Position numbers and translations under genes: made by a program | Shown here: piece by piece, positions 41,930 to 51,380 of the stretch | How the letters are laid out: every line of letters starts with the position of its first letter | Numbering within the stretch: the stretch's first letter is position 1 | NCBI GenBank assembly: GCA_035570275.1 | Contig: DATMNI010000217.1 | Location: forward strand, 14,205-78,204 | From: DATMNI01 sp035570275 | GTDB lineage: Bacteria; Acidobacteriota; Terriglobia; Bryobacterales; Bryobacteraceae | Reading direction: 5' to 3' | DNA length: 64,000 bases | Notes under the pieces: generated by a model | Databases searched by the model: none | The model's input: the letters and a program-made list of their open reading frames with translations, nothing else | Told to the model about the DNA's origin: nothing

Positions 41930-42365
41930 CGAGGCAGGTTTGACGGCGCGTATAAAGGCGCTCATGAACTTCCCATCCACTTCCGGCGCCATCGCATCCA
42001 CGTCGATGCCTTTGCCGGAAAGGAACTCGCAGCCTCCGCTCGGTAGATCCGCGTCGGTTCCACATCGATCTGCTCGAAGCCGGCCGCGGCCAGTTTGTCG
42101 CGGTATTCGGCCTCCTGGAGAGCCCCCGCGACGCAGCCAACCCACAGCAGGACATTCCGGCGGATTTCCGGAAGCATCTCACCGCGCGTCACCACGTCGG
42201 ACACTGCCAGGCGTCCGCCCGGCTTCAATACCCGGAAGGCTTCCAAGAGCACGCGGTCCTTGTTGGCCGAGAGGTTGATCACGCAATTGGAGATGATGAC
42301 ATCCACGGAATTGTCGGGGAGCGGAATCTCCTCGATCTGGCCCTTCAGGAACTCGACGTTCGCCA
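41930..42365 (-). pseudogene. Arsenite methyltransferase (ArsM-like) remnant
   Basis: The minus-strand sequence encodes EFLKGQIEEIPLPDNSVDVIISNCVINLS, AFRVLKPGGRLAVSDVVTRGE, LWVGCVAGALQEAEYRDKLAAAGF and DVEPTRIYRAEAA, the hallmark C-terminal half of SAM-dependent arsenite methyltransferases. The N-terminal SAM-binding half with its first Cys is missing; homology stops at the hairpin near 42366. A one-base deletion near 42033 shifts the frame; the rest (FLSGKGIDVDAMAPEVDGKFMSAFIRAVKP) is in another frame. It is therefore 5'-truncated and frameshifted. The usual ArsM length is about 270-290 residues; fewer than 150 are recognisable. Confidence 0.8.
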
Positions 42366-42392
42366 GGGGCGCTGAAACGCAGCGCCCCTTTT
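42366..42392 (+). terminator. Strong hairpin with T run
   Basis: GGGGCGCTG (42366-42374), loop AAACG and CAGCGCCCC (42380-42388) form a perfect nine-pair stem followed by TTTT on the plus strand. No plus-strand gene ends here, so it may serve the minus-strand BNR protein gene, ending 23 bases away, as a hairpin without a T run, or mark a rearrangement junction. Confidence 0.55.
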
Positions 42393-42410
42393 ACGTGCCG
42401 AAACCCGGAA

Positions 42411-44315
42411 CTATTGATTGCCGACGCGCGCGGAGAAGACGTCCGGCTGCGCATGCGTGAAGGGCGCCGCGGACGCCGGCGACAGTGGCGTGGCGGCCGG
42501 TCCGGTCCAACTGTTGCGGTTGTCGCCCCAGGCAGCGATCGGCCTGCCGGAATCCCCGTCCGAGGCGGCCGACACCGCCACCGACATGTATTCGCCTATG
42601 TCGTAGCAGGTTGCAATGATGCGGTCGTAGTTGGTGGTCCGGGCCGGATTGCTCGGTATTGTGGTGGGAATATTATTTGGCGTAAGGTCGAACGCCTGGG
42701 TACTCAGGCCACTGGTGTCATCTAATTTCAATCGGTTGTTGTCGTCAATTTCCACTCTGGTGACGTCGGTGCGCAGCCGGCCGTCAGCTTGTTGAACGTA
42801 GTAGGTGATCCAGGCCTGGTCTTCCTTCGAGTCAAGTGCGATGGCTGGATGAACATGCTGCGGGTTGGCCGCGGTGGAAGCGGCGATGCTAAGAGGCGTT
42901 GCCCAACTGGCGCCGCCATCTTGCGAGTAGAGGAGCTTGATCTCCGAGCCTGAGGCCGGGTCGCCGAAGAAGGGGCTGGTCGAGCTCTGCAGCGCAATCA
43001 GGAGCCGCCCCCGGGACGCCGCCGCCGCGGGTTGCGTGATCAGGCGCGTGCTCTGGACGTAACGGAAGGTGCCGGGGATGCGCCCGGCGCCCAGGCTGGT
43101 GCCCTGATGCAACACGTTGCGGAAGCCCCCGCCGCCGCAGTCATTGATCGCACCCGGCGTCACAACCGGAAATGCGAAGGCGTCGGGCGCTCCCGCCACG
43201 TGAAACGCCAGGAAGGTGAACGTCTGCCCGCCATCGTTGGACGCCAACACCCGGACGTTGTCAGCGTCGATGTCCGAGATGTGGAGAAACGGAATGTAGA
43301 GCCGGCCGTTGGAAGCGTCCACCACGGGGTTGGAGAAACTGAGAAAGCTGCTGTTAATGCCATCGTCCACCGGAGCGAACACCACCTTGGACGACCACGT
43401 GGCACCGCCATCGATGCTGCGGGCAAGCATAAGCTGGCTGCCAATGGTATTGCCCTTCGCATCGGTCTGGAAACTGGTCCACGTCACGTAAATGTTGTCC
43501 CGCTGGGGCACCGCCGGATCGGGGCCGACAGCCAGCCAGTCCTTGTCCGCACCCGGATCCACTGCCGCCACCTTGGCAGTGCCGAACGTGTCGCCGTGGT
43601 CGCTGCTCTTGTTGACAATCAGCGCGCTGTTGCCTGCCGCGTCGGTGCCCAGGCTGGCATAATACACATTGCCGTTACGGTCCAGCGCCAGCGCCGGGTC
43701 GCCGAAGGTAAATGGGCTGGTTGCGGCCGCTGCTGGGGGAACGAATCCACTGGTCCAGGTTTGACCGCCGTCGTGCGAGACCGAGTAGGCGCTGAACAGC
43801 GCTTGCGTCAAGAAGAGGCCTGTCCCAATACGTTGTACCACCGAAGCGGCGGACGAGTTGTAACCTACCACGATGTGCTTGCCGAAGGCGGTCGCCGAGG
43901 TCTCACTCTGGGTGGAGAACTCAAACGGCCGGGTGCCCGCGAAGGTCACCGTGTGATCGAGCGCGGGATTGTTGATCTGCGTGTTTTTCGCATCGCCGCC
44001 ATCACCGGAACTGCCGCCGTCCTGCCCGTGTTGGCCGTCGGTAGGGCTGCCCGTAAGCGGAACGGCGCCGCTCTGGATTGCCAATTGCAGTCGATGGGCA
44101 AGCTGCCCGCCCTGCGAGCGCAAGGCTGTAAGCTTGGCACTGGCGTCACCCACGCTATCCGCGTCCAAGGCGAAGTCGTCAGCCGGGATCGCTATCCGGC
44201 CCTGCACTTGCGCCAGCGCGGGAGCCGGACGATACGCCGCGAGTAAGCACACCGCCGATACTGCGAGGGCAAACTTCGCTCGTCTGAATAAGGTCCTTGG
44301 TGACACTTGTAACAT
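42411..44315 (-). CDS. Secreted BNR/Asp-box repeat protein (sialidase-fold)
   Basis: The 634-aa protein starts at ATG 44315, preceded by GGGAGGA. It has a signal peptide (RRAKFALAVSAVCLLAAYRPAPALA) and a beta-propeller with at least four Asp-boxes: SHDGGQTWTS, SIDGGATWSS, SNDGGQTFTF and SQDGGASWAT. True sialidases add an Arg triad and a Tyr/Glu pair, which I cannot confirm. The protein may be a glycan-binding or sialidase-like secreted factor. A low-complexity stretch (GQDGGSSGDGGD) lies near residue 100. It stands alone, with a long AT-rich upstream region. Confidence 0.8.
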   Translation of the reverse strand: MLQVSPRTLFRRAKFALAVSAVCLLAAYRPAPALAQVQGRIAIPADDFALDADSVGDASAKLTALRSQGGQLAHRLQLAIQSGAVPLTGSPTDGQHGQDGGSSGDGGDAKNTQINNPALDHTVTFAGTRPFEFSTQSETSATAFGKHIVVGYNSSAASVVQRIGTGLFLTQALFSAYSVSHDGGQTWTSGFVPPAAAATSPFTFGDPALALDRNGNVYYASLGTDAAGNSALIVNKSSDHGDTFGTAKVAAVDPGADKDWLAVGPDPAVPQRDNIYVTWTSFQTDAKGNTIGSQLMLARSIDGGATWSSKVVFAPVDDGINSSFLSFSNPVVDASNGRLYIPFLHISDIDADNVRVLASNDGGQTFTFLAFHVAGAPDAFAFPVVTPGAINDCGGGGFRNVLHQGTSLGAGRIPGTFRYVQSTRLITQPAAAASRGRLLIALQSSTSPFFGDPASGSEIKLLYSQDGGASWATPLSIAASTAANPQHVHPAIALDSKEDQAWITYYVQQADGRLRTDVTRVEIDDNNRLKLDDTSGLSTQAFDLTPNNIPTTIPSNPARTTNYDRIIATCYDIGEYMSVAVSAASDGDSGRPIAAWGDNRNSWTGPAATPLSPASAAPFTHAQPDVFSARVGNQ

Positions 44316-44930
44316 CTTTGTATCCTCCCAATTCCGGGCGCACCAATGCCGGCCACCCGCTATCTTGTCGTATTGAGTCTGCTGGTAAGTATAGCCTGGG
44401 CAGACTTGCGCCAGTCTGACACAGGCTCACAACTTAGTCAATAGAATTGTGACGACCAACGAAATAGAATTGTGGTGCTATAACATCGTGCCGAGATAAG
44501 TATAGTGACATCATAAGCGGGGCTGAGCGGCTTGCCGGGCTCGCTGCCACTCGTCTGTGGATGCGGACTGGCATTCCGCCGCCGGCCGCCTAAGTGCAGT
44601 CCAACCGGCGGCTATTGTCACTGATATGGAAATACTTACAGCTTGTCACGCACACGGCACACTGAGTCTGAGTCACAAATCAAACGCGGCGAATCACCGG
44701 ATTGTGTCTGGTTGGATCACGGCTCACCCGAGCCACTATCTGCCGAAGTTCCTTCCAGATTCGTCCGCAGCCCTGCGGCTACGGTCGCCGAATTTTGATC
44801 TCAATAGTCAATAATGTCAGGTAATTGTACTCGTTTGTTTGCGGAAACAACCGTAAATTGTTTGAGAGGCGGTCGGGTCAATGAAATCGCCCCACTGAGC
44901 TGTTATGGCGAGGCTTCGTGCCGGGGATGC
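44316..44930. other. Long intergenic region with direct repeats
   Basis: About 615 bases between the BNR protein start and the end of an ADOP gene; AT content is higher than around it. On the plus strand AATAGAATTGTG occurs at 44440-44451 and 44463-44474, 23 bases apart (two helical turns). A -10-like TATACT (minus strand, 44393-44388) fits a promoter for the BNR gene, with no strong -35. A short open frame at 44557-44814 shows no protein-like features. Confidence 0.45.
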
Positions 44931-47486
44931 TCAGCCGTCGTGACGCAGAGCGATTAGCGGGTCCACCCGGGCGGCGCGCTGGGAGGGCGCCCAACAGGCG
45001 GCCAGGGCGGTCGCCAGCAGAAGCGCGGCCGCGGCGCTGATTGCCAGGGGGTCGGAAGCGCTGGTCTCGAACAATAGACCGGCGATCAGATTTCGCAGCA
45101 TCAGGGCCGCGCCGCTGCCAATCGCCAGACCCGCGCCGGCCAATACCAACCCGCGGCCTAGCACCATGCCGAAAATATCGGCCGCGCGGGCGCCCAGCGC
45201 CATCCTCATACCGATCTCCGCCGTGCGCCGCTCCACCACGCACGACATCACTCCGTAAATGCCCGCCGCCGCCAGCAGCAGCGCCAGCATTGAGAAGGCC
45301 GTGAGCAGCCGCGCGCGGAAGCGATGTGGTGAAGTGGAGGCTGCCAGCAGCGCTTCCATAGGGCGCACCTCCGTCACCACGGCATTCCGGTCGGCCACCG
45401 CTACCAGGCGGCGGAGCGCAAGGCCGAGCGCGCCTTCTCCCGAGCGCGGGTCGCCCGGTCGGCCGCCAGAAAGTTGGCCCCGGCCCACGGCCCCTGACCC
45501 CCGGGCCCCGATCAACGGGCCGGAAAGCCTGCTGACCACCAGGAACGCGTTCCGCCATTCCCCGCGAAAGTACGGCACATAGAACTGGGGCCGGGGCGCC
45601 GCGTCCAGCCCCGCGTGGCGCACATTGGCCACCACACCGACCACCTTCATCCAGTGCGGTGTGGGAGAAGCGAACCGCGGGTTGATGGTCGTCATTCGCC
45701 GGCCAATCGGGTCCAGGCCAGGCCAAAACCGAGCCGCCGCAGCCTCGTCTACAACCACCACGGCCTCGGATTCATCGGTATCGGCTTCGGTGAAGACCCG
45801 TCCGCTTAGCAGCCGCATCCCCATCACCCGGAAATAATCCGGCGTCACCGACCGTTGGCTGCCGTGCAGCGAATGGCCGGTGGGCATGCCCTCCACGGTC
45901 ACGATATCTCCCTGCCCATCGATCACGCCCGCCAACGGCAGCCGATTGGTGCCGCCGGCCGCGGTGACGCCCGGCAGGGCACGCACCTGTTCCAGTAGCC
46001 GGCGGAAGAAGACTTGCGGCCGGTTGGGCCCCGGCAGCGCGCTGGTGGAGTAAGTTGCGCTCGACATGTCGATGCGGGCGGTGATTACGCCTTCGGGCCG
46101 AAATCCGGGATCGATGGTATCCAGGCGTTCCAGACTCCGCAGCAGCAACGCCGCGCCAACCAGCAGAACCGTCGACAGCGCTACTTCCACGATCACCAGC
46201 ATGTCGCCCAGACGCCGGCGCTGGCCGCCCACCACCCCTCCCACGCCAGGCTGACCGTGCACGAATTGGGTTCCGGCGGACTGCAGGGCGGGCGCCAGCC
46301 CGAAGCCGATGCCCGTCAGCACGGCAATGGCTGCGCAAATCAACAGCAAGGCTGCATCCGGCCGAACCTGGCTCAGGCCGGGGATATCGGGCGCCATGTT
46401 CCGGAGCGCGTCCAGGACCGCAATCCCAAGTATCAGGCCGCCTGTGCCGCCCGCCGCGGAAAGCATCGCGCTTTCGGTCAGCAACTGCCGGACGATGCGG
46501 AAACGCGTGGCGCCGAGTGCGCCGCGGACGGCCATCTCGCGCTGGCGCAACCCGGCGCGCGCCAGCAGCAGATTCGCCGCATTCACGCACGCGATCAACA
46601 AGACGCAGCCAACCGCCGCCATCAGAATCAGGATTGGGCGGCGCACCGTGGCGGTTCGATAGCGCGCCAACGGCACCACCGAAACCGCGGGATTGACGTC
46701 CGCCGGGCCGTGCTCGGCAAGAATCGCGCTTTCAATGCCGTTCAACTCGGTCTGCGCCTGTTCCACCGGCACGCCGCGGCGCAGGCGGGCGATGACTTCG
46801 GTCCACGCGCAGCAGCGTTGCCCGGCGCCGGGTGCGGGCGGTTCGAACTGGGCCGCGCCCAGCGACAGCCACACCTCCGTGCCGGCTGGGTACGACGGTT
46901 CCGATGGCATCACGCCCACGATCCGATAGTACTTGACGTCGTAACTGTCGACCGTGAGGGTGCGGCCGAGGATGGCGGGGTCGCGCCCGAACTGCTGTTG
47001 CCAAAAATCGTCGCTGATCAGGGCCGCCAGGTCGGCGCCGCGCCGATCTTCGTCCGGCGTGAAGATGCGCCCGCGCACCGGACGGACGCCCAGCGCGCGT
47101 AGCCAGGACGAAGTGACCTGAGCGCTGCGCACCGCCACGAAGGCCGGGGTACGCACCACGGTGGACCGGCTTCCGGGCCACAGAAACGAATATCCAATCT
47201 CGTCGAAGACACGAGCCCGCGCGCGCCAATCCGCGAAATCGGCCAAGGTAACACGTTCCTGCTCGATGGCCTTCTGCGGATTGCGGGACCAAAGAACCAC
47301 CAGCCGGTCCGGCTCCGGATACGGCAGCGCGCGAAACAGCACGGCGTTGCCAAGGCTGAACATCGCGGTGGCCGCGCCGATTCCCAGCGCCAGAGTGCCG
47401 GCCACACTACCCGCCCAAACCGGCGCCTTCCGGAATTGGCGCAGGGCGTGACGCACGTCGCCCAGCAAACCCTGCACAGCCTGCAT
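44931..47486 (-). CDS. ADOP-type ABC transporter permease (MacB/FtsX)
   Basis: The 851-aa protein is an acidobacterial duplicated orphan permease. A short N-terminal segment (LLGDVRHALRQFRKAPVWAGSVAGTLALGIG) leads into a MacB periplasmic core (LPYPEPDRLVVLWS, VTLADFADWRAR, VRGRIFTPDEDRRGADL, ISDDFWQQQFG) and the first FtsX block (LMAAVGCVLLIACVNAANLLLARA). A second core and FtsX block follow (GIYGVMSCVVERRTAEIGMRMALGA). No ATPase is fused or adjacent, so it must work with an ATPase encoded elsewhere or act without one. It is divergent from a second ADOP gene, and a palindromic site lies between them. Confidence 0.87.
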   Translation of the reverse strand: MQAVQGLLGDVRHALRQFRKAPVWAGSVAGTLALGIGAATAMFSLGNAVLFRALPYPEPDRLVVLWSRNPQKAIEQERVTLADFADWRARARVFDEIGYSFLWPGSRSTVVRTPAFVAVRSAQVTSSWLRALGVRPVRGRIFTPDEDRRGADLAALISDDFWQQQFGRDPAILGRTLTVDSYDVKYYRIVGVMPSEPSYPAGTEVWLSLGAAQFEPPAPGAGQRCCAWTEVIARLRRGVPVEQAQTELNGIESAILAEHGPADVNPAVSVVPLARYRTATVRRPILILMAAVGCVLLIACVNAANLLLARAGLRQREMAVRGALGATRFRIVRQLLTESAMLSAAGGTGGLILGIAVLDALRNMAPDIPGLSQVRPDAALLLICAAIAVLTGIGFGLAPALQSAGTQFVHGQPGVGGVVGGQRRRLGDMLVIVEVALSTVLLVGAALLLRSLERLDTIDPGFRPEGVITARIDMSSATYSTSALPGPNRPQVFFRRLLEQVRALPGVTAAGGTNRLPLAGVIDGQGDIVTVEGMPTGHSLHGSQRSVTPDYFRVMGMRLLSGRVFTEADTDESEAVVVVDEAAAARFWPGLDPIGRRMTTINPRFASPTPHWMKVVGVVANVRHAGLDAAPRPQFYVPYFRGEWRNAFLVVSRLSGPLIGARGSGAVGRGQLSGGRPGDPRSGEGALGLALRRLVAVADRNAVVTEVRPMEALLAASTSPHRFRARLLTAFSMLALLLAAAGIYGVMSCVVERRTAEIGMRMALGARAADIFGMVLGRGLVLAGAGLAIGSGAALMLRNLIAGLLFETSASDPLAISAAAALLLATALAACWAPSQRAARVDPLIALRHDG

Positions 47487-47540
47487 CTTCTGTATCCCTC
47501 TGTGAGGATGACGCAGAGCGGCGGCGAAGTGTTAACCCGT

Positions 47541-47563
47541 CACACTGTGTGAACCGTTCACAC
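47541..47563. promoter_or_regulatory. Overlapping palindromes between divergent ADOP genes
   Basis: CACACTGTGTG (47541-47551) and GTGTGAAC-C-GTTCACAC (47547-47563) overlap in the 144-base gap between the two ADOP genes. This suggests a dimeric repressor site, for example of PadR type, but no regulator gene is close by in the window. Confidence 0.5.
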
Positions 47564-47630
47564 TTGACGGACGCGCCGCCAAGGTGCTAAAAATCTAGCA
47601 GCCTGCATGGCGCTATAAGGAGCCTGCCGT

Positions 47631-50114
47631 ATGCCAGCCGCCGCGTTCCTGGAAATCGTTTGCCACGACGTTCTCTATGCATTGCGAACCATGCGCAAGA
47701 ACCCCACTTTCGCCGCCAGCGCCATCCTGACTCTGGCTCTGGGCATTGGCGGCAACACTGCCATCTTCACGGTGATCCGCACGGTGCTGTTGAAGCCGCT
47801 GGGGTATCGGGACCCCGGCCGGCTGGTGCGTGTAACGGTGGACGATTCGCAGCAGAACAACAACGCCGGCAACTTTTCCCAAGAACGTTTTCAGCAGATG
47901 CGGGCCGCGGCGCAATCGTTCGCGCCACTCGGAGCCCACTTCGTTGCCACGGAAAATGTGACGCTATCGGGCGGCGCCGGTGAGCCGGAATCCCTAAAAG
48001 AGGCCCGCGTCTCGGGCAATTTCCTGGAAATTCTGGGTGTGCAGCCTGTGCTGGGGCGCAGTTTCCTGCCGGAAGAGGACACGCGCGGCGGGCCTGCGGT
48101 AGCTATGATCGGCGCCGCGTTGTGGAAGCGGCGGTTCGGCGCTGATCCGCGGATTGGCGGCCGCACCGCTATTCTGGACTCCAGGCCGTTCACCATCATC
48201 GGCGTGCTGCCGGCCGGTTTTGCGTTTCCCTTCACCGGTGTCGACGTGTGGGTTGCCAGACCCTCGGAGTTCTCCGGGATACAGCCGCCGGCCTGGCTGC
48301 GAACGCCCCTGCTGATCGGGTTTGGCCGGCTCAAACCGGGTGTGACGTTGGAGCAGTCGCGCGCCGAACTGAACGTGCTCAACCATCAATATGTATCCGG
48401 TCATCCGGGCCAGCGCGACGCCGACCCGAAAGCCGCCATGGCGGTGCTATGGCTGCGCGACCAACTGGTGGCGAACGTGCGCCCGATGCTTTGGATGCTG
48501 TTTGGCGCCGTCGGTTTCGTGCTGCTGATCGCTTGCGCCAATGTCGCCAGTCTGCTGCTGGCCCGAGCCTCGGCACGCTCCCGTGAATTTGCGGTCCGAT
48601 CCGCCCTGGGGGCTCCGCGCAGCCGTCTCGTTATTCAATTGCTGGCTGAGAGCCTGTCGCTGTCGGTGGCCAGCGGTGGATTGGGCCTGTTACTCGGCCA
48701 ATGGAGTTTGAGCGCCCTCAGCCGCGTGAGCGCATTCAATCTGCCGCGCGCGGGAGAGATCCGTCTGGACGGCCTGGTGCTTGCATTCACTATCGCGATC
48801 TCCATCCTGACGGGGCTTCTGTTTGGCCTGTTCCCGGCCCTTCGGATTTCGCGGCCGGACTTGGCCGATGTCTTGCGCGAGCGTGGCACAGGATCGGGCC
48901 CCACAACGATGCGAAGCCACGTGCGGCGGAGGCTGTTCGGCGTGACCGCGGGGGGATTGCTGGTGGTGGTGCAGGTGGCACTCTCGGTGGTGCTGTTGAT
49001 TGGAGCGGCGCTGCTGATGGAAAGCCTGGCCCGCTTGCACGCAGTGGACCCCGGCTTCCGGGCCGCGAATCTGCTGACCATGCAGGTCCCCCTTCCGCCC
49101 GCGCGCTACGATACGGGTGCGAAGCGTGAGGCCTTTTTCGAGGAACTTGTCCGGCGCCTGGAAACGCTGGGCGGCGTGACCGGCGCCGCCGTAGCCTTGG
49201 GGCTTCCCACGGCGCCGGTCTGGGCATCTCCCATCGCGGTGGCTGAGCAGGCGCCGGTAGCGCTGCGAGACCGGCCTCTGGCGCAATTTCAGACCATCAC
49301 CCCCGCCTATTTCCGCACGCTCGGCATTCCGTTGCGGCGGGGAAGGGACCTTGCCGAGCGCGACAACGCCCCGGGGGCGCCTGGCGTAGCGTTGATCAAC
49401 GAGAGTCTGGCGCGCTGCTTCTGGCCGGCGTATCCTCGCGGTCAGGACCCGGTGGGGCAGCATGTCTTGATGGGCGTCGCTCCTTTGGAGATTGTGGGAA
49501 TCGCCGCCGACGTGCACGAGTCCGGCCTTGCCGGCAACGCCAAGCCGGAATGGTATGTGCCTTCCAACCTCAGGCCCATGCAAAAAGGCTACCTGGCCGT
49601 GCGCACCGCAGGCGATCCGAAACGACTGGTCAACGCCGTTCGCAGCCAGGTGCTGGCCATCGACCGCGATCAAGCCGTCTCGGATATCGGCACCATGGAG
49701 GAGGTACTGGAAACCACGATGGGGCAGCGGCGATTGACGCTGATGCTGCTGGCGGTATTCGCCGCCGTGGCCCTCCTGCTGGCAGTGATTGGCATCTACG
49801 GAGTAATCGCTTATGCGGTGACGCAGCGGACCCAGGAGTTGGGCATCCGGCGGGCCTTGGGCGCGCAGCAGGGCGACATTCTGCGGCTGGTTCTGGGTCA
49901 GGGCCTGGTGCTGGCGCTGGTGGGCGTGGCGGCCGGAATCGCGGGTGCTTTCTGGCTTACCCGTGTGATGACCGGGCTGCTGTTCCACGTAAGCGCGACC
50001 GATCCGGCCACCTTCGCCGGCATCGCCATCCTGCTGGTCGCGGTGGCCCTGTTGGCCAGCTACATTCCGGCCCGCCGCGCCACCCGCATCGACCCGATGG
50101 CAGCGCTAAGGTAA
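47631..50114 (+). CDS. ADOP-type ABC transporter permease (MacB/FtsX)
   Basis: The 827-aa protein is the divergent partner of the ADOP gene at 44931-47486. AAGGAG lies nine bases upstream of ATG 47631. It has the N-terminal HDVLYALRTMRKNPTFAASAILTLALGIGGNTAIF, a first MacB core and FtsX block (LFGAVGFVLLIACANVASLLLARASARSREFAVRSALGA), a second core and a C-terminal FtsX block (GIYGVIAYAVTQRTQELGIRRALGA, YIPARRATRIDPMAALR). It should have about eight to ten membrane helices. The TPR gene begins nine bases after the stop. Substrate unknown; the family is linked to export of peptides, lipids or drugs. Confidence 0.87.
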   Translation: MPAAAFLEIVCHDVLYALRTMRKNPTFAASAILTLALGIGGNTAIFTVIRTVLLKPLGYRDPGRLVRVTVDDSQQNNNAGNFSQERFQQMRAAAQSFAPLGAHFVATENVTLSGGAGEPESLKEARVSGNFLEILGVQPVLGRSFLPEEDTRGGPAVAMIGAALWKRRFGADPRIGGRTAILDSRPFTIIGVLPAGFAFPFTGVDVWVARPSEFSGIQPPAWLRTPLLIGFGRLKPGVTLEQSRAELNVLNHQYVSGHPGQRDADPKAAMAVLWLRDQLVANVRPMLWMLFGAVGFVLLIACANVASLLLARASARSREFAVRSALGAPRSRLVIQLLAESLSLSVASGGLGLLLGQWSLSALSRVSAFNLPRAGEIRLDGLVLAFTIAISILTGLLFGLFPALRISRPDLADVLRERGTGSGPTTMRSHVRRRLFGVTAGGLLVVVQVALSVVLLIGAALLMESLARLHAVDPGFRAANLLTMQVPLPPARYDTGAKREAFFEELVRRLETLGGVTGAAVALGLPTAPVWASPIAVAEQAPVALRDRPLAQFQTITPAYFRTLGIPLRRGRDLAERDNAPGAPGVALINESLARCFWPAYPRGQDPVGQHVLMGVAPLEIVGIAADVHESGLAGNAKPEWYVPSNLRPMQKGYLAVRTAGDPKRLVNAVRSQVLAIDRDQAVSDIGTMEEVLETTMGQRRLTLMLLAVFAAVALLLAVIGIYGVIAYAVTQRTQELGIRRALGAQQGDILRLVLGQGLVLALVGVAAGIAGAFWLTRVMTGLLFHVSATDPATFAGIAILLVAVALLASYIPARRATRIDPMAALR

Positions 50115-50123
50115 CTTCAAACC

Positions 50124-51317
50124 ATGTGCCGCCTCGCACCAATCCTGCTTCTGGCATGCGCCGCTCTTGCGCAGCCGCCCAGCCCGCCCCAGCCGCCCCA
50201 GTCTGATGACCCCGCACAACTGAGCCAGCAGGCCGCCGTGCTGTTGGCGCAGGGCAAGTACGCCGAAGCCGAACCGCTGCTCACGCGCGCGCTGGAATTG
50301 CAGGAGCAAGCCACCGGACCCGATGACCTGAGCCTGACGGCGCCGATTGGCGCACTGGCCGCCCTCTACCGCGCCCAGGGCCGCAACCCGGACGCGCTGC
50401 AGTTCCAGGCCCGCTCCCTCGCCATCCACCAGAAGGCCACCGGCGACAGCCTCGACCTGGCGCCCGACCTCAAATTGCTGGCCGCCCTCTACGCCGCCAT
50501 GGGCAAGAACACCGACGCCGAACTGGCCTACCTGCGGGTGATCCGGCTGCGCGAACAGGCCAAAGGACTGGAGGATCTCGACCTGGCCGGCGACTGCACC
50601 GATCTCGCCGCCTTCTACATCGCCCGCAAGCGCTTCGCGGTCGCCGAGCCGAACCTGCGGCGCGCCATCGTGATCATCGAAAAAAAGCAAGGCACCCAGT
50701 CGCCCGCGCTGATCCCGGTCTTTGACGCGCTGGTTTCCATTTACCTCAAGCAGTCGCAGTTCTCGAGCGCCGAATCGCCGCTGAGACACGAGATTTCGAT
50801 CGAGGAAGGCATCTACGGTCCCAATCACGAAAATGTGGCGACGTACCTGGACCGTCTGGCCAAGGTCTATTTCCTGGAGAAGCGCTACGGCGACGCGCAG
50901 CGGCTATACGAACGTTCGCTGGCGATTTGGGAAGCCACTCTGGGCCCGGTCGACCCGGAACTGGCCACCACGCTGGACAATCTGGCGGTGGTTTACGCCT
51001 CGCAGGAGAAATACACGCAGGCCGAACCGCTCTATCGCCGTTCGCTGGCGCTGCGCGAACGCGCCACGGTGGATAGCATGAATAACCTGGCTCTGGCGCT
51101 GGATGGCAAGGGCGACAACACCGCGGCCGAGCGTGTCTATCAGCGGGCGGTCACGCTGGCGGAGCGGATTCCCGTGCTGCCCGAACCGGCCAACGTCGGC
51201 GAAACCGCGGCACTGGCCGACACGCTACGCAATTACGCCAACCTGCTCCGTAAGCTGAAGCGCGGCACGGAAGCGGCGAAGCTGGAAGCGCGGGCGAAGG
51301 CGCTGCCGGCGAAATAG
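50124..51317 (+). CDS. Exported TPR protein (kinesin-light-chain-like repeats)
   Basis: The 397-aa protein has a signal peptide (MCRLAPILLLACAALAQ), a Pro-rich spacer and TPR units of the 42-residue kinesin-light-chain type (YAEAEPLLTRALELQEQATGPDDLSL, YGDAQRLYERSLAIWEATLGPVDPELATTLDNLAVVYASQEKYTQAEPLYRRSLALRERA). It lies nine bases after the ADOP gene and is probably co-transcribed. It may act in the periplasm as a scaffold for the permease; this is inference. Confidence 0.82.
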   Translation: MCRLAPILLLACAALAQPPSPPQPPQSDDPAQLSQQAAVLLAQGKYAEAEPLLTRALELQEQATGPDDLSLTAPIGALAALYRAQGRNPDALQFQARSLAIHQKATGDSLDLAPDLKLLAALYAAMGKNTDAELAYLRVIRLREQAKGLEDLDLAGDCTDLAAFYIARKRFAVAEPNLRRAIVIIEKKQGTQSPALIPVFDALVSIYLKQSQFSSAESPLRHEISIEEGIYGPNHENVATYLDRLAKVYFLEKRYGDAQRLYERSLAIWEATLGPVDPELATTLDNLAVVYASQEKYTQAEPLYRRSLALRERATVDSMNNLALALDGKGDNTAAERVYQRAVTLAERIPVLPEPANVGETAALADTLRNYANLLRKLKRGTEAAKLEARAKALPAK

Positions 51318-51380
51318 GGATTAGAACCTGAATTGCCGTTGCGGCAAGGCCCCCCGACCCCTGGTGCTGAGCCCCCCTGG

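Noticed and set aside
44557..44814. 85-codon frame in the intergenic gap
   Set aside because: No ribosome-binding site, no motif and atypical composition; treated as chance.
51333..51347. Inverted repeat TTGCCG-TTG-CGGCAA as a terminator between converging genes
   Set aside because: The stem is short and is followed by a C run and not a T run.
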